Positions 17,550 through 25,707 of a DNA stretch of 64,000 nt are shown here, in pieces. The notes beneath the pieces were generated by a model. It had not been told where the DNA came from and did no database searches. It was given only the letters and a program-made list of their open reading frames with translations. The position numbers were made by a program, and so were the translations under genes. This stretch comes from GCA-2683825 sp965662355 (GTDB taxonomy: Bacteria > Planctomycetota > UBA1135 > GCA-002686595): contig CBFIHP010000006.1 in the NCBI GenBank assembly GCA_965662355.1, forward strand, positions 220,924-284,923, read 5' to 3'. Position 1 is the first letter of the stretch; each line of letters starts with the position of its first letter.

Positions 17550-18356
17550 CTACTGTTCGGACGCTTCCGCCAGGGGTGAGAACGCGCGCAACGTCTTGAT
17601 CAGGGTCGTGGAACCGGTGGCTTCGTCGAGGATCACCTCAAGGTGCTCTTCGATCACGAGATCGGGAACGGGTTGGCTTTCCTCCTCGGCCTTCTCGATC
17701 TTGTAGCGCGTCATGGCCGTCGGGCTCTGGTCACGCGAGGCTTCCAGGCCAGCGTCGACGCCTCGTATCGCGCCCTGCTGCATGCTCGATCCCTCCTGCA
17801 GTGCGCTTTGCGTCAAGCTGTTCGATTGCCCCGTCTCAGGAGTCGGTGTCGCCAGGAAGAGTGGCTGCACGGTCAACTCGAGCGTGTAGGGCGTTCCTGG
17901 TAGAGGGAAGCATCCCGGTTCGATACAGGCTTCGACGATCAGGTGGAACTCGAGCCCTCCGCCAAACGCATCGACTCCGCCCTGTTCGGGGTGGTTCGCC
18001 GTGGCGAAGCAGGCGACCGTCTTGTCGATCTCGGGGTCGTACAAACAGACATCCAGATCTCGATCCGCGAAGAGCTGGAAGTCCACGTGGATGGCTGAGC
18101 CCGAGACGAAAGAGAAGCCGTCGATATCGAGGAAGGGGTCACCGATCACTCCCTCGATCAGCAGCCTGTCGCCGCTCTGCAGGACTCCGATATGGTTGGC
18201 GGTGGCCGGCGTGTCGTTCGATTCGAGCTCCTGATAGACCGGCACGACTCGATGGGTCTCATGGCAGGCGCTACCGAAAGCCCCCAAGGCGAGGAAGAGA
18301 AGCGTGCTGGTACTGGCCAGGCGGTTCGTTTTGAGTGAGTGCATCAGGGAGTGCAT
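17550..18356 (-). CDS. Lipoprotein with pre-peptidase C-terminal (PPC)-like domain
   Basis: A 268-aa protein from the first Met of MHSLMHSLKTNR; the second Met (18344) is also possible. The signal LLFLALGAFGSAC ends in a lipobox-like Cys. The core, from VYQELESNDTPATAN through DRDLDVCLYDPEIDK to PGTPYTLELTVQP, follows the PPC beta-sandwich pattern (ExNDTxxTA start, dDlYl middle, Y-x-L-x-V end). The C-terminal 70 residues are Gln/Ser/Glu-rich and unassigned. The domain is usually an accessory module on secreted enzymes; here it is alone on a lipoprotein. Confidence 0.7.
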   Translation of the reverse strand: MHSLMHSLKTNRLASTSTLLFLALGAFGSACHETHRVVPVYQELESNDTPATANHIGVLQSGDRLLIEGVIGDPFLDIDGFSFVSGSAIHVDFQLFADRDLDVCLYDPEIDKTVACFATANHPEQGGVDAFGGGLEFHLIVEACIEPGCFPLPGTPYTLELTVQPLFLATPTPETGQSNSLTQSALQEGSSMQQGAIRGVDAGLEASRDQSPTAMTRYKIEKAEEESQPVPDLVIEEHLEVILDEATGSTTLIKTLRAFSPLAEASEQ

Positions 18357-18669
18357 GGAGTTCGTCCTGTGTCCTGTGCGGGAGGCGACTCCCGCGCTGG
18401 CTGCGTGGAATCCGGTCAACCAGCATCCCTGCGCAAGCTGCGTGCCGAGCGCTTGGAGCACAGGCACGACCCCCGTTTTTCGGTACTCAGGGGGACCTGG
18501 GATCGGCATGGGGGGAATTTTTATGACCCAAGTCGGGTTTTCTAATCCATTGATGCATAAGAGCTTACATCGATGCTGGGGGGCCATTCTGGGGACCCCT
18601 CTTTCATGGCCCCGGGCACTTGCTCTCCTGCCTTCACGGGGCCGGAGAGAGACCTCCGGAGGGTACGCG
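18357..18669. other. Divergent intergenic region between the PPC lipoprotein and parA
   Basis: The 313-bp region carries the promoters of two divergent genes. Its most AT-rich patch (about 18520-18570, with ATTTTTATGA and TTTTCTAATCC) is the likely promoter core, although I cannot assign -35/-10 boxes confidently. The parA-proximal half contains the nested palindrome listed separately, and a GGAGGGTACGCG ribosome-binding segment precedes the parA ATG. Confidence 0.5.
18580..18613. promoter_or_regulatory. Nested palindrome upstream of parA
   Basis: GGGGCCAT (18580-18587) and ATGGCCCC (18606-18613) are perfect 8-bp inverted arms. Between them GGGGACCCC (18591-18599) is a second palindrome. The site ends about 56 bp before the parA start. 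ParA-type proteins often bind palindromes in their own promoter region, so an autoregulatory operator or a partition site is plausible; an RNA hairpin in the leader is the alternative. Confidence 0.45.
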
Positions 18670-19515
18670 ATGAAGACCTTTGCATTGGTCAACCAGAAGG
18701 GTGGCTGTGGCAAGACCACGACCGCGGTTCATCTGGCGGGATCGTTGGCTCGCAAGCACGAGCGCGTCTTGCTGATCGATCTGGATCCTCAAGCCCACGC
18801 GAGCATGGCCTTGTCGGTCGCTGTCGAAACGGGCGAGCTGTCGATCGCGGACACTTTGCTTCATCGAGTGCCCTTGCGTCAGGCGATTCGTCCCGCCGCC
18901 GGAGGCGTCGCTCTCGTTCCGTCCTGTTCCGAGCTCGCGGAGTTCGAAGAGATCTCTGGCCGCTTGGTCCACCCCGAGCAGATTCTGCGCCTGGCACTGG
19001 ACCAGGTGAGGGATGCATACGACTACGCGATCATCGATTGTCCTCCCCGGGCTGACGGTGCCCTGTCCGCCAACGCCTTGCGAGCCGCGGGCACCGTGTG
19101 TCTCGTCGTCGAGATGGGAGCCTTCGCGCTCCAGGGGGCCCTCAAGGCGGTGACGATTCTCGAGGACATCGCCGACGACATGGAAGTCGAGTTCGACATG
19201 CGCGTGGTCGCCACATTGTTCGATCGGCGCCACCGGCTCGCGCGTGAACTTCTCATCGCGACCCAGGGCCGTTTCGGCAGCCTCATGTTCGAAACGGTCA
19301 TTCACGAGGACATTCGGCTGCGTGAAGCGGCCGCGAGTGGACTTCCGATCCAGCTTCTCGATCCGCATGGGCGCGCGGCCCGCGACTTCGACTCGCTGGC
19401 GGAGGAGCTGCGTGCCGTCGTACGCGAGACGCCGAGCACGGCCGAACCTGCTGTCGCCTTTCCGCTCGGTGCGGATGACGCGCTCCATTCGCAACAGCCT
19501 CTCTTCACCGAGTAA
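18670..19515 (+). CDS. ParA-family ATPase, orphan (no adjacent ParB)
   Basis: A 281-aa Walker-type ATPase starting MKTFALVNQKGGCGKTTTA, preceded by a purine-rich ribosome-binding site. The deviant Walker A KGGCGKTT, the switch I-like LLIDLDPQAHASMAL and the Walker B YDYAIIDCPPRADGALSANAL are all intact, so it should dimerise on ATP and bind DNA non-specifically. Such proteins segregate chromosomes, plasmids or protein clusters. No ParB, parS-like TGTTTCACGTGAAACA or HTH partner is nearby; the following gene encodes a helix-hairpin-helix-like protein that could be its partner, by inference from position only. Confidence 0.9.
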   Translation: MKTFALVNQKGGCGKTTTAVHLAGSLARKHERVLLIDLDPQAHASMALSVAVETGELSIADTLLHRVPLRQAIRPAAGGVALVPSCSELAEFEEISGRLVHPEQILRLALDQVRDAYDYAIIDCPPRADGALSANALRAAGTVCLVVEMGAFALQGALKAVTILEDIADDMEVEFDMRVVATLFDRRHRLARELLIATQGRFGSLMFETVIHEDIRLREAAASGLPIQLLDPHGRAARDFDSLAEELRAVVRETPSTAEPAVAFPLGADDALHSQQPLFTE

Positions 19516-19557
19516 CCCCCGACATAACCCCCAACGGCAACCCGACGCGAACGAACC

Positions 19558-20631
19558 ATGGACGGCTTAGCCCTACTGTGCAATCTCCATGCGGATGGGC
19601 CCCTGACGCTGCGTCGTCTGCGCCAGGCAGGAATTCGCTCCTTGAGCGAGCTCGATCGGGCTCCGCGAGAATCGCTGGCCGCGGTCCTGCGCTCGTCGAA
19701 CCACCAGGCCCATCGTTTTCTGATCGAGGGCAATCTGCTTCGTCGCCGCGTGGAGCAAGAGAACCAGGGGTTGTTAGTCACAACACGCCCTTCCAGCCCT
19801 CGCCCGGTGTCGGCGCAGCCCTCGAGCGCTAGCGTGGTCGAAGCGGCGAGCCTCTCCGGGGATGCCTTCAGCTCGCTACCGAGTCCCACCCCGAAGCCCC
19901 CGGTCTTCAAGTTGCCCCCGGTCTTCAAGTTACCCAAGGGAGCGCGCAGGCCGGAAGGGTTCGATACGGAACCCTCGCCTGAAGAGCGGGTTCGGGAGGA
20001 GGAGGAAGAGGCGGTCTTCGGGAGCAACGTTGTCGGGAGCGTGGGGCGGCGGGGCGCCAAGGTCGCCCCCGTTCAACAGCGGCCCGTCGTTCCCGTCGTG
20101 CCAGAAGTTGCTCCAGCGGTCACAGTGCAGGCCCCACCTCCGCGACTCCCCCACGAGCTCGTGCAAGGCCAGGGAACTATCCTGAGGCACGGGCAGCTTC
20201 CGGGGCTCGATGCACCGACCCTCGAACGACTCATCGCCCAAGGCGTGTGCACCTATCGCGCGCTCGTCGATCTCACCAGCCTCCCCCTCTCGCGCCGCAC
20301 GGGCATTCCCTACACGAGGCTTCTCGATCTTTGCTATCACGCGCGACGCTTTCTGCTCCGGAGGCTCTTCCCCAAGGGGCTGACCGCTTCTCCCAAGGCC
20401 GAAAGCGATGCGGCGCGTGACCCCCGGAACGAGACCAATCCCACTCGACATCTCGATGACGTCATGCTCGTTCCTATCCGACGGGTGCCTTCCGTCGGCG
20501 AAATGGCGCACCCTTCAGCGCGAACCGATCGCTCCTACGATGTTCTTCGGCCGGACCCGATCTCTCCTGAGTCCTTCACGGTCGACAGCGAACGATTGTC
20601 TACTCCCGGTATCGCCGGGCCCTTCGTCTAG
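19558..20631 (+). CDS. Unknown protein with two helix-hairpin-helix-like lobes and a Pro-rich linker
   Basis: A 357-aa protein 42 nt after parA and probably cotranscribed. Residues 10-66 (LTLRRLRQAGIRSLSELDRA ... HQAHRFLIEGNLLRRR) and residues 215-272 (APTLERLIAQGVCTYRALVDL ... DLCYHARRFLLRRL) look like two copies of the same all-helical unit, resembling DUF4332/helix-hairpin-helix modules. Between them lies a 145-residue Pro/Glu/Val-rich linker with a duplicated PPVFKL unit. The architecture suggests two DNA- or protein-binding heads on a flexible tether. I do not recognise the family by name, and a partnership with ParA is inference. Confidence 0.6.
   Translation: MDGLALLCNLHADGPLTLRRLRQAGIRSLSELDRAPRESLAAVLRSSNHQAHRFLIEGNLLRRRVEQENQGLLVTTRPSSPRPVSAQPSSASVVEAASLSGDAFSSLPSPTPKPPVFKLPPVFKLPKGARRPEGFDTEPSPEERVREEEEEAVFGSNVVGSVGRRGAKVAPVQQRPVVPVVPEVAPAVTVQAPPPRLPHELVQGQGTILRHGQLPGLDAPTLERLIAQGVCTYRALVDLTSLPLSRRTGIPYTRLLDLCYHARRFLLRRLFPKGLTASPKAESDAARDPRNETNPTRHLDDVMLVPIRRVPSVGEMAHPSARTDRSYDVLRPDPISPESFTVDSERLSTPGIAGPFV
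19896..19931 (+). repeat. Perfect 18-bp tandem duplication in a coding linker
   Basis: The unit GCCCCCGGTCTTCAAGTT is present twice in direct succession (19896-19913, 19914-19931) and adds six residues (PPVFKL) in frame to the Pro-rich linker of the HhH-like protein. The exact identity of the copies suggests a recent slippage event. Confidence 0.85.
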
Positions 20632-20717
20632 TCCAGGGCACTCTGCTTCCGCCGGCCCTTCTGCGCGGGGCCAGCACGGAGGTGTTCCCGGGGTGCCGAC
20701 CCATCCAGGATTCTCCC

Positions 20718-21674
20718 ATGGCACACCGATCCTCTTTCCCCGCAACACTCACAGGCAAGCACTTCCTCGTTTCCGGCCTCTCGGAAGGGAGCGCCGTCTT
20801 CTGCGGCTGCGCCACGTCGGAACCGATCGATGAGCAGCTGACCCTCGAGGGCAAGCTCGTTCACATCTCACCGGAGGGGCGGGTTCTCGCCCAGCCCTTC
20901 CGTTCTCAGGTCCGTTTCTTCCTGCTCGACGCGACGTTCACGATCCACCACGTCGACGACCCGCATATTCACAACGAGCTCGTGGGTTTCCTCGACTCCA
21001 ATCAGATCCTCGTTTCCTCTGCAGCCTTTCCGTTCTTGTACGGCTGGTATCTGGCGACTTGCAGGCATCCCGAGGCTCTGTATGACATCGCCCAACCGCG
21101 CGCTGATCACCCGGCCTTCTCCTTCTTCGAGCAGTTCGTCTCCACGGCCGAGCAGTTCCGCCGCGCCCTTTACCGCGCGCCACAGGTGTCCTCGGTGCGA
21201 GAGCTCGACAAGGTCTCCGAACTCGAGGGCAACTTGCTCGTCGAAATCGGCAAGATCGCGAGCCAGGTCGCCATCAAGCTCAACCAGCTCGTGTCCCGCG
21301 AGTCCGATCTTCAAAAGCACTTCAGAGCCTTCTACGGCGAAGAGGTTGCTGGATCGCGCTACGTACCCCATGCCATTGGCGGTTTCGCCTACCTGACGGA
21401 TCGCTTGAACTTCGCCAAGAACTACGCTCGTAGCAACGGCAAGTCCGGCGTCGTGCGCGAGATCAATGCCTTCCTGAAGGATGCGTTCTTCGGTTTGAAC
21501 GAGGTGGTCATGGATCACAGGAACTCCCTAGACACCCTTATCACCGAGAGCTTCGGCCAGTACGGCATCACCTACGAAATGTACGGTGAAACGCTGCTTC
21601 AGTCCTTCTCGAGAACCTCGGAAGCACAAGTGGGGAAGCCTTTCCCGCACCCCTCTCCGGTCGGCGCATCCTAG
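20718..21674 (+). CDS. Conserved-looking protein of unknown function
   Basis: A 318-aa protein starting MAHRSSFPATLTGKHFLVSG; an upstream in-frame Met is less likely because the intervening residues look non-coding. There is no signal peptide or membrane helix. The first 100 residues look beta-rich (VFCGCATSEPIDEQLTLEGKL, VRFFLLDATFTIHHVDD), the remainder helical with a coiled-coil-like stretch (VRELDKVSELEGNLLVEIGK). Codon use is like neighbouring genes, so it is probably real. It follows parA and the HhH-like gene on the same strand and could belong to the same transcript, which ends at a strong terminator just downstream. I do not recognise a family. Confidence 0.6.
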   Translation: MAHRSSFPATLTGKHFLVSGLSEGSAVFCGCATSEPIDEQLTLEGKLVHISPEGRVLAQPFRSQVRFFLLDATFTIHHVDDPHIHNELVGFLDSNQILVSSAAFPFLYGWYLATCRHPEALYDIAQPRADHPAFSFFEQFVSTAEQFRRALYRAPQVSSVRELDKVSELEGNLLVEIGKIASQVAIKLNQLVSRESDLQKHFRAFYGEEVAGSRYVPHAIGGFAYLTDRLNFAKNYARSNGKSGVVREINAFLKDAFFGLNEVVMDHRNSLDTLITESFGQYGITYEMYGETLLQSFSRTSEAQVGKPFPHPSPVGAS

Positions 21675-21690
21675 AAAACTGCGCCAAATG

Positions 21691-21750
21691 ACCCCGCTGG
21701 GGTTTTGCGCGACCCCGGCCCTACCCGCGGTGGAAGGACCGGGGTCGCGC
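21691..21750. terminator. Bidirectional terminator pair between convergent genes
   Basis: Two elements lie between the unknown-protein gene and mqnE. ACCCC-GCT-GGGGT followed by TTT (21691-21706) is a compact intrinsic terminator for the plus strand. It is followed directly by perfect 12-bp arms GCGCGACCCCGG (21707-21718) and CCGGGGTCGCGC (21739-21750) with a 20-nt loop, which would fold on either strand. Confidence 0.7.
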
Positions 21751-21761
21751 TCCCATATCGC

Positions 21762-22937
21762 TCATATCGAAGAGCCAACCGGCGCGACGCGTTCGTCCGA
21801 GCTCCACACGACCTTGTACAAGGTGTCGCGTTCCACAGGGATACGACCGGCGTCGCGGATCCAGTTGAGTAGTTCTTCGCGCAGGACGCCCTGGGGTGTC
21901 GTGGCCCCTGCATCGTGGTAGATCTTCTCCTCGACGACGGTGCCGTCGACGTCGTCGGCGCCGAAGGAGAGCGAGAGCTGGGCGATGGGGATGCCCAGCA
22001 TGATCCAGTAGGCCTTGATGTGGGGAATGTTGTCGAGCATCAAGCGCCCGATGGCGAGCTCGCGCAGCTCGTCGAGTGCCGAAGGGCCGGGGAGATGGGC
22101 CCACTCGTTGTTCTCGGGATGAAACGAAAGCGGGATGTAGGTCTGGAAGCCCTTCGTCTCGTCCTGGAGTTTGCGCAAGCGGTCGAGGTGGTCGACGCGT
22201 TCCTCGATGGTCTCGATGTGGCCGTGCAGCATCGTGCAGTTCGAGCGCAGGCCGGCCTTGTGTACCGCGGCGGCGAGCTCGAGCCATTCATCGCCCGAGA
22301 TCTTCATGCGATAGCCCTCCTTGTGCACGCGGTCGGAGAAGACCTCCGCGCCGCCGCCAGGGCAGGAGCCGAGGCCGGCTGCCTTGAGCTCCCGCAGGAC
22401 CTCGTCGAGAGGCTTCTTGGCAGCCTTCCGGATCTGGTCGATTTCGACCATCGTGAAGGCCTTGATGTGGATCTCCGGCCGTGCCTTCTTCACGGCGCGC
22501 AGGAGGTCGAGATAATACTCGTAGGGGATCTTGGGCCAGACGCCGGCGACCATGTGAACTTCGGTCACCGGCTCGTGGAGTTGGTCCTTGATCTTTTGAG
22601 CTGCCTGCTCCGGCGAGAGCTGGTAACCACCTTCCTGTCCGGGCAATCGATCGAACGAACAGAAGCGACAGAACTTGTTGCAGTAGTTCGTGTAGTTGAT
22701 GTGTTGGTTGACGTTGAAGTACGCGAGGTCGCCGTGGATCCTCTCGCGTACATGGTTGGCCAACTCACCGAGGACATGCAGCTCCGGAGTGTGGTAGAGC
22801 GTCAGGCCGTCCTCGGGACTGAGGCGCTCGCCGGCGAAGACTTTTTCCGCGATGGCGCCGAGGTTCGCAGCGCGAGCGCGAGCCAGCAACTCTTCTCCGT
22901 ATTGTGCGTGGGACGGTTTCATGGCGGAAGACTTCAC
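21762..22937 (-). CDS. mqnE: Aminofutalosine synthase MqnE (radical SAM)
   Basis: A 391-aa radical-SAM enzyme that joins 3-[(1-carboxyvinyl)oxy]benzoate to SAM to give aminofutalosine. The [4Fe-4S]-binding motif is NYCNKFCRFCSFDR (CxxxCxxC). HMVAGVWPKIPYEYYLDLL, GLGSCPGGGAEVFSDRV, MLHGHIETIEERVDHLDRLR and the C-terminal SFGADDVDGTVVEEKIYHDAGA are typical of MqnE. Its start overlaps the mqnC stop by 4 nt, so the two are translationally coupled and supply consecutive pathway enzymes. Confidence 0.93.
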   Translation of the reverse strand: MKSSAMKPSHAQYGEELLARARAANLGAIAEKVFAGERLSPEDGLTLYHTPELHVLGELANHVRERIHGDLAYFNVNQHINYTNYCNKFCRFCSFDRLPGQEGGYQLSPEQAAQKIKDQLHEPVTEVHMVAGVWPKIPYEYYLDLLRAVKKARPEIHIKAFTMVEIDQIRKAAKKPLDEVLRELKAAGLGSCPGGGAEVFSDRVHKEGYRMKISGDEWLELAAAVHKAGLRSNCTMLHGHIETIEERVDHLDRLRKLQDETKGFQTYIPLSFHPENNEWAHLPGPSALDELRELAIGRLMLDNIPHIKAYWIMLGIPIAQLSLSFGADDVDGTVVEEKIYHDAGATTPQGVLREELLNWIRDAGRIPVERDTLYKVVWSSDERVAPVGSSI

Positions 22938-24163
22938 GCCAGCGCCCCCTCGAGCCTGCCCTTGTGCGTGGCTCCCTCTTCGCGGCTCATCGGACCGCGG
23001 GGGCCGCGCTTTTCGTCGTAGCGTTCATCGACGATGCCGTACCAGGTGTTGCGTTGTAGCGGTTCGAAGCCGGCGGACCGGATCGTGTGTTCGATGGATT
23101 GTATGGACTCCAGGTGGAAACAGCCCGCAGCGCTGACGACGTTCTCTTCGAGCATCGTTCCGCCGAAGTCGTTGCAGCCGGCGCGCAGCGTGACCTGGGC
23201 CATCTTCACGCCCTGGGTGACGTAGCTCGTCTGCATGTTCTCGAAGTTCTCGAGGAAGATGCGCGCGATGGACTGGACGCGCAGATAGATCGACGGCGTC
23301 GTGCGCGCCGGATACATGTCCTCTTCGGGCACGCCGTCGGGCTGCATGTTCCAGGAGGCGAAGGCCGTGAAGCCGCCGGTTTGATCCTGGAGCAACCGCA
23401 GGCGGGCCAGATGCAGGATACGTTCCTCCGAGGTCTCGTGATGACCGAACATCATCGTGGCCGACGAGCGCAGTCCCGCCTCGTGGATCTTTCGGTGCAC
23501 CTCGAGCCACCCGTCGGTGGTGGTTTTCTTGGGCGCGATGATCTTGCGCACGCGCTCGTCGAGAATCTCGGCGCCAGCTCCCGGGACACTGCCCATGCCG
23601 GCATCCACGAGGTCGCGGATGACATCGGCGACAGGGCGCTTGTCCAGCTTGGCCAGGTGCTCGAGCTCCGGCGCTGAGAGGGCGTGGGGATTGATCAGGG
23701 GGAACTTCGAGCGGATCTCCGAGAGGAGCGTGCACCACCAGTCGGTCTTCAGGTAGGGGTGGTGGCCGCCCTGGATCAGGATCTGCCGGCCACCGAGAGC
23801 CGCCGTCTCTCCGACCTTCTTCAGGATCTCCTCGTTCGAGAGCACGTACGCTCCCTCGGCCTTGGGGCGTCGGTAGAAGGCGCAGAAGCCGCAGTCGGTG
23901 ATGCAGACGTTCGTCGGGTTGATGTTCCGATCGACGATGTACGTGACGATGCCCCGCGGGTGCTTGCGCTCACGGACCATGTCGGCCAGCCGCATCAGGG
24001 TTAGCAGATCGGTCCGATCGTGCAGCAGGAGGGCCTCGGGAGGGCTGATGCGCTGGCCATCCTCGACGCGCTCGACGACCCGCTGGACGTCGCGGTCCTC
24101 GTGCGAGAGGGCCGCTAGCGGAGCTTCCCAGACAGGGGGTTCAGGTGCGGGGGTGCGGAGCAT
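22934..24163 (-). CDS. mqnC: Cyclic dehypoxanthinyl futalosine synthase MqnC (radical SAM)
   Basis: A 409-aa radical-SAM enzyme that cyclises dehypoxanthine futalosine. The cluster motif is NVCITDCGFCAFYR (CxxxCxxC). LIQGGHHPYLKTDWW, GMGSVPGAGAEILDERVR, TMMFGHHETSEERI and the C-terminal GCNDFGGTMLEENVVSAAG are MqnC signatures that distinguish it from MqnE. It is the promoter-proximal gene of the mqnC-mqnE pair and is divergent from glyS. The residues before VERVEDGQRISPPEA are Pro-rich and probably disordered. No mqnB or mqnD is present in the window. Confidence 0.93.
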   Translation of the reverse strand: MLRTPAPEPPVWEAPLAALSHEDRDVQRVVERVEDGQRISPPEALLLHDRTDLLTLMRLADMVRERKHPRGIVTYIVDRNINPTNVCITDCGFCAFYRRPKAEGAYVLSNEEILKKVGETAALGGRQILIQGGHHPYLKTDWWCTLLSEIRSKFPLINPHALSAPELEHLAKLDKRPVADVIRDLVDAGMGSVPGAGAEILDERVRKIIAPKKTTTDGWLEVHRKIHEAGLRSSATMMFGHHETSEERILHLARLRLLQDQTGGFTAFASWNMQPDGVPEEDMYPARTTPSIYLRVQSIARIFLENFENMQTSYVTQGVKMAQVTLRAGCNDFGGTMLEENVVSAAGCFHLESIQSIEHTIRSAGFEPLQRNTWYGIVDERYDEKRGPRGPMSREEGATHKGRLEGALA

Positions 24164-24305
24164 ACTGGGGGAAGTATAGGTTCAGGAGCGTCGGCTTGCC
24201 CGTTCTCTGCGCTTCTCTCTGTGGGCCCGGGCCCTTTGTCCCTTAGACTTCCTCGCCCAAAATCCCACAGTCGCTCCCATAGCGCCGACAAGAGAGACCG
24301 ATTCC

Positions 24306-25661
24306 ATGGCCCAACCCCCTCCGTCCGCGATGGACAAGATCGTATCCCTGTGCAAGCGCCGGGGCTTCATCTTCCAGGCCTCGGAGATCTACGGGGGTAT
24401 CGGCAACACCTACGACTACGGACCCCTGGGCGTCGAGCTGAAACGGCGCGTCAAGGATGCCTGGTGGAGCCGTGTCGTCACGCGCCGGGCCGATGTGGTC
24501 GGTCTGGACTCGGCCATCATCCAGAACCCCCGGGTCTGGGAAGTCTCCGGCCACGTGGGCGGCTTTTCGGATCCCCTGGTGGACTGCAAGGTGTGCAAGG
24601 CCCGTTTCCGCGCGGACCACCTCGATACGGCCCAGTGTCCGGAGAAGCCGTCCAAGCGTCCGGGCGAACACCATTGCGAGCTCACCGAGCCGCGTTCCTT
24701 CAATCTGATGTTCAAGACGCACATCGGACCGGTTGAGGAATCTGGCAATGTCGCCTATCTGCGTCCCGAGACGGCCCAGGGGATCTTCCTGAACTTCCTG
24801 AACGTGATGCAGTCAGCGCGCATGAAGCCCCCTTTTGGAATCGCGCAGATCGGCAAGTCGTTCCGAAACGAGATCACGCCGGGCAACTTCGTTTTTCGCA
24901 CACGCGAGTTCGAGCAGGCCGAGATGGAGTTCTTCGTCCCGCCCGACGAAGAGCAGAAATGGTACGACTTCTGGCGCAAGGAGCGCTTCCAGTGGTACAT
25001 CGACCTCGGCATCCGCGAGGACAAGCTGCGCCTGCGTGAACACGAGAAATCGGAGCTGGCTCACTATTCGACCGCAACCGCTGACGTCGAGTACGAGTAC
25101 CCCTTCGGCTGGGGCGAGCTCGAAGGCATCGCCTGCCGGACCGACTTCGATCTCAAGGCCCATACCGAGGGCTCGGGGACGAACCTGCTCTACTTCGATC
25201 CCCAAACGAAAGAGAAGTACACACCCTACGTCATCGAGCCCGCCGGCGGCATAGATCGCATGGCGCTGACATTCCTCATCGATGCCTACGCAGAGGAAGA
25301 GCTCGAGAAGGAGACGCGGGTCGTCTTGCGTTTCCACCCCGAGATTGCACCGACCACGGTGGGTGTGTTCCCGCTGGTCAAGAAGGACGGCATGCCTGAA
25401 AAGGCCCACGAGCTCGAGAACGAGCTACGCATAGCCGGTTTCACCACCTTCTATGATGAAAAGGGTGCCATCGGCCGACGCTATCGTCGCCAGGACGAGG
25501 TCGGCACGCCATACTGCATCACGATCGATGGCGAGACTCTCTCCGATGGCATCGTCACTGTTCGCGATCGCGACTCGATGGCCCAGGAGAAGGTGAAGTT
25601 CGAGGACGTACGGACCTACATTCAGGACGCCGTGCGCAACTACAAGAAGCCCACCTCGTAG
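24306..25661 (+). CDS. glyS: Glycyl-tRNA synthetase, single-chain alpha2 type
   Basis: A 451-aa class IIa aminoacyl-tRNA synthetase that attaches Gly to tRNA-Gly. The N-terminal FQASEIYGGIGNTYDYGPLGVELK segment is motif 1 of the archaeal/eukaryotic-like homodimeric enzyme, not the bacterial alpha2beta2 GlyQ/GlyS. Motif 2 (FRNEITPGNFVFRTREFEQ AEMEFF region) and motif 3 (AGGIDRMALTFLIDAY) are clear, followed by the anticodon-binding domain (DEVGTPYCITIDGETL). The length is normal for the bacterial members of this type. Single-chain GlyRS occurs in several bacterial phyla, so this is not by itself proof of transfer. HtpG follows 46 nt downstream. Confidence 0.95.
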   Translation: MAQPPPSAMDKIVSLCKRRGFIFQASEIYGGIGNTYDYGPLGVELKRRVKDAWWSRVVTRRADVVGLDSAIIQNPRVWEVSGHVGGFSDPLVDCKVCKARFRADHLDTAQCPEKPSKRPGEHHCELTEPRSFNLMFKTHIGPVEESGNVAYLRPETAQGIFLNFLNVMQSARMKPPFGIAQIGKSFRNEITPGNFVFRTREFEQAEMEFFVPPDEEQKWYDFWRKERFQWYIDLGIREDKLRLREHEKSELAHYSTATADVEYEYPFGWGELEGIACRTDFDLKAHTEGSGTNLLYFDPQTKEKYTPYVIEPAGGIDRMALTFLIDAYAEEELEKETRVVLRFHPEIAPTTVGVFPLVKKDGMPEKAHELENELRIAGFTTFYDEKGAIGRRYRRQDEVGTPYCITIDGETLSDGIVTVRDRDSMAQEKVKFEDVRTYIQDAVRNYKKPTS

Positions 25662-25707
25662 GGCTCGATTCCAGACCCCGAGACCGCTATTCCCACTCGA
25701 TACACCG

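Noticed and set aside
18304..18669. N-terminal extension of parA
   Set aside because: The Walker A motif begins nine residues after the ATG at 18670, which has a ribosome-binding site; the extension runs through the palindrome and the lipoprotein start.
21915..23021. Long plus-strand frame opposite mqnE
   Set aside because: It is an antisense shadow without motifs; the minus strand has full MqnE signatures.
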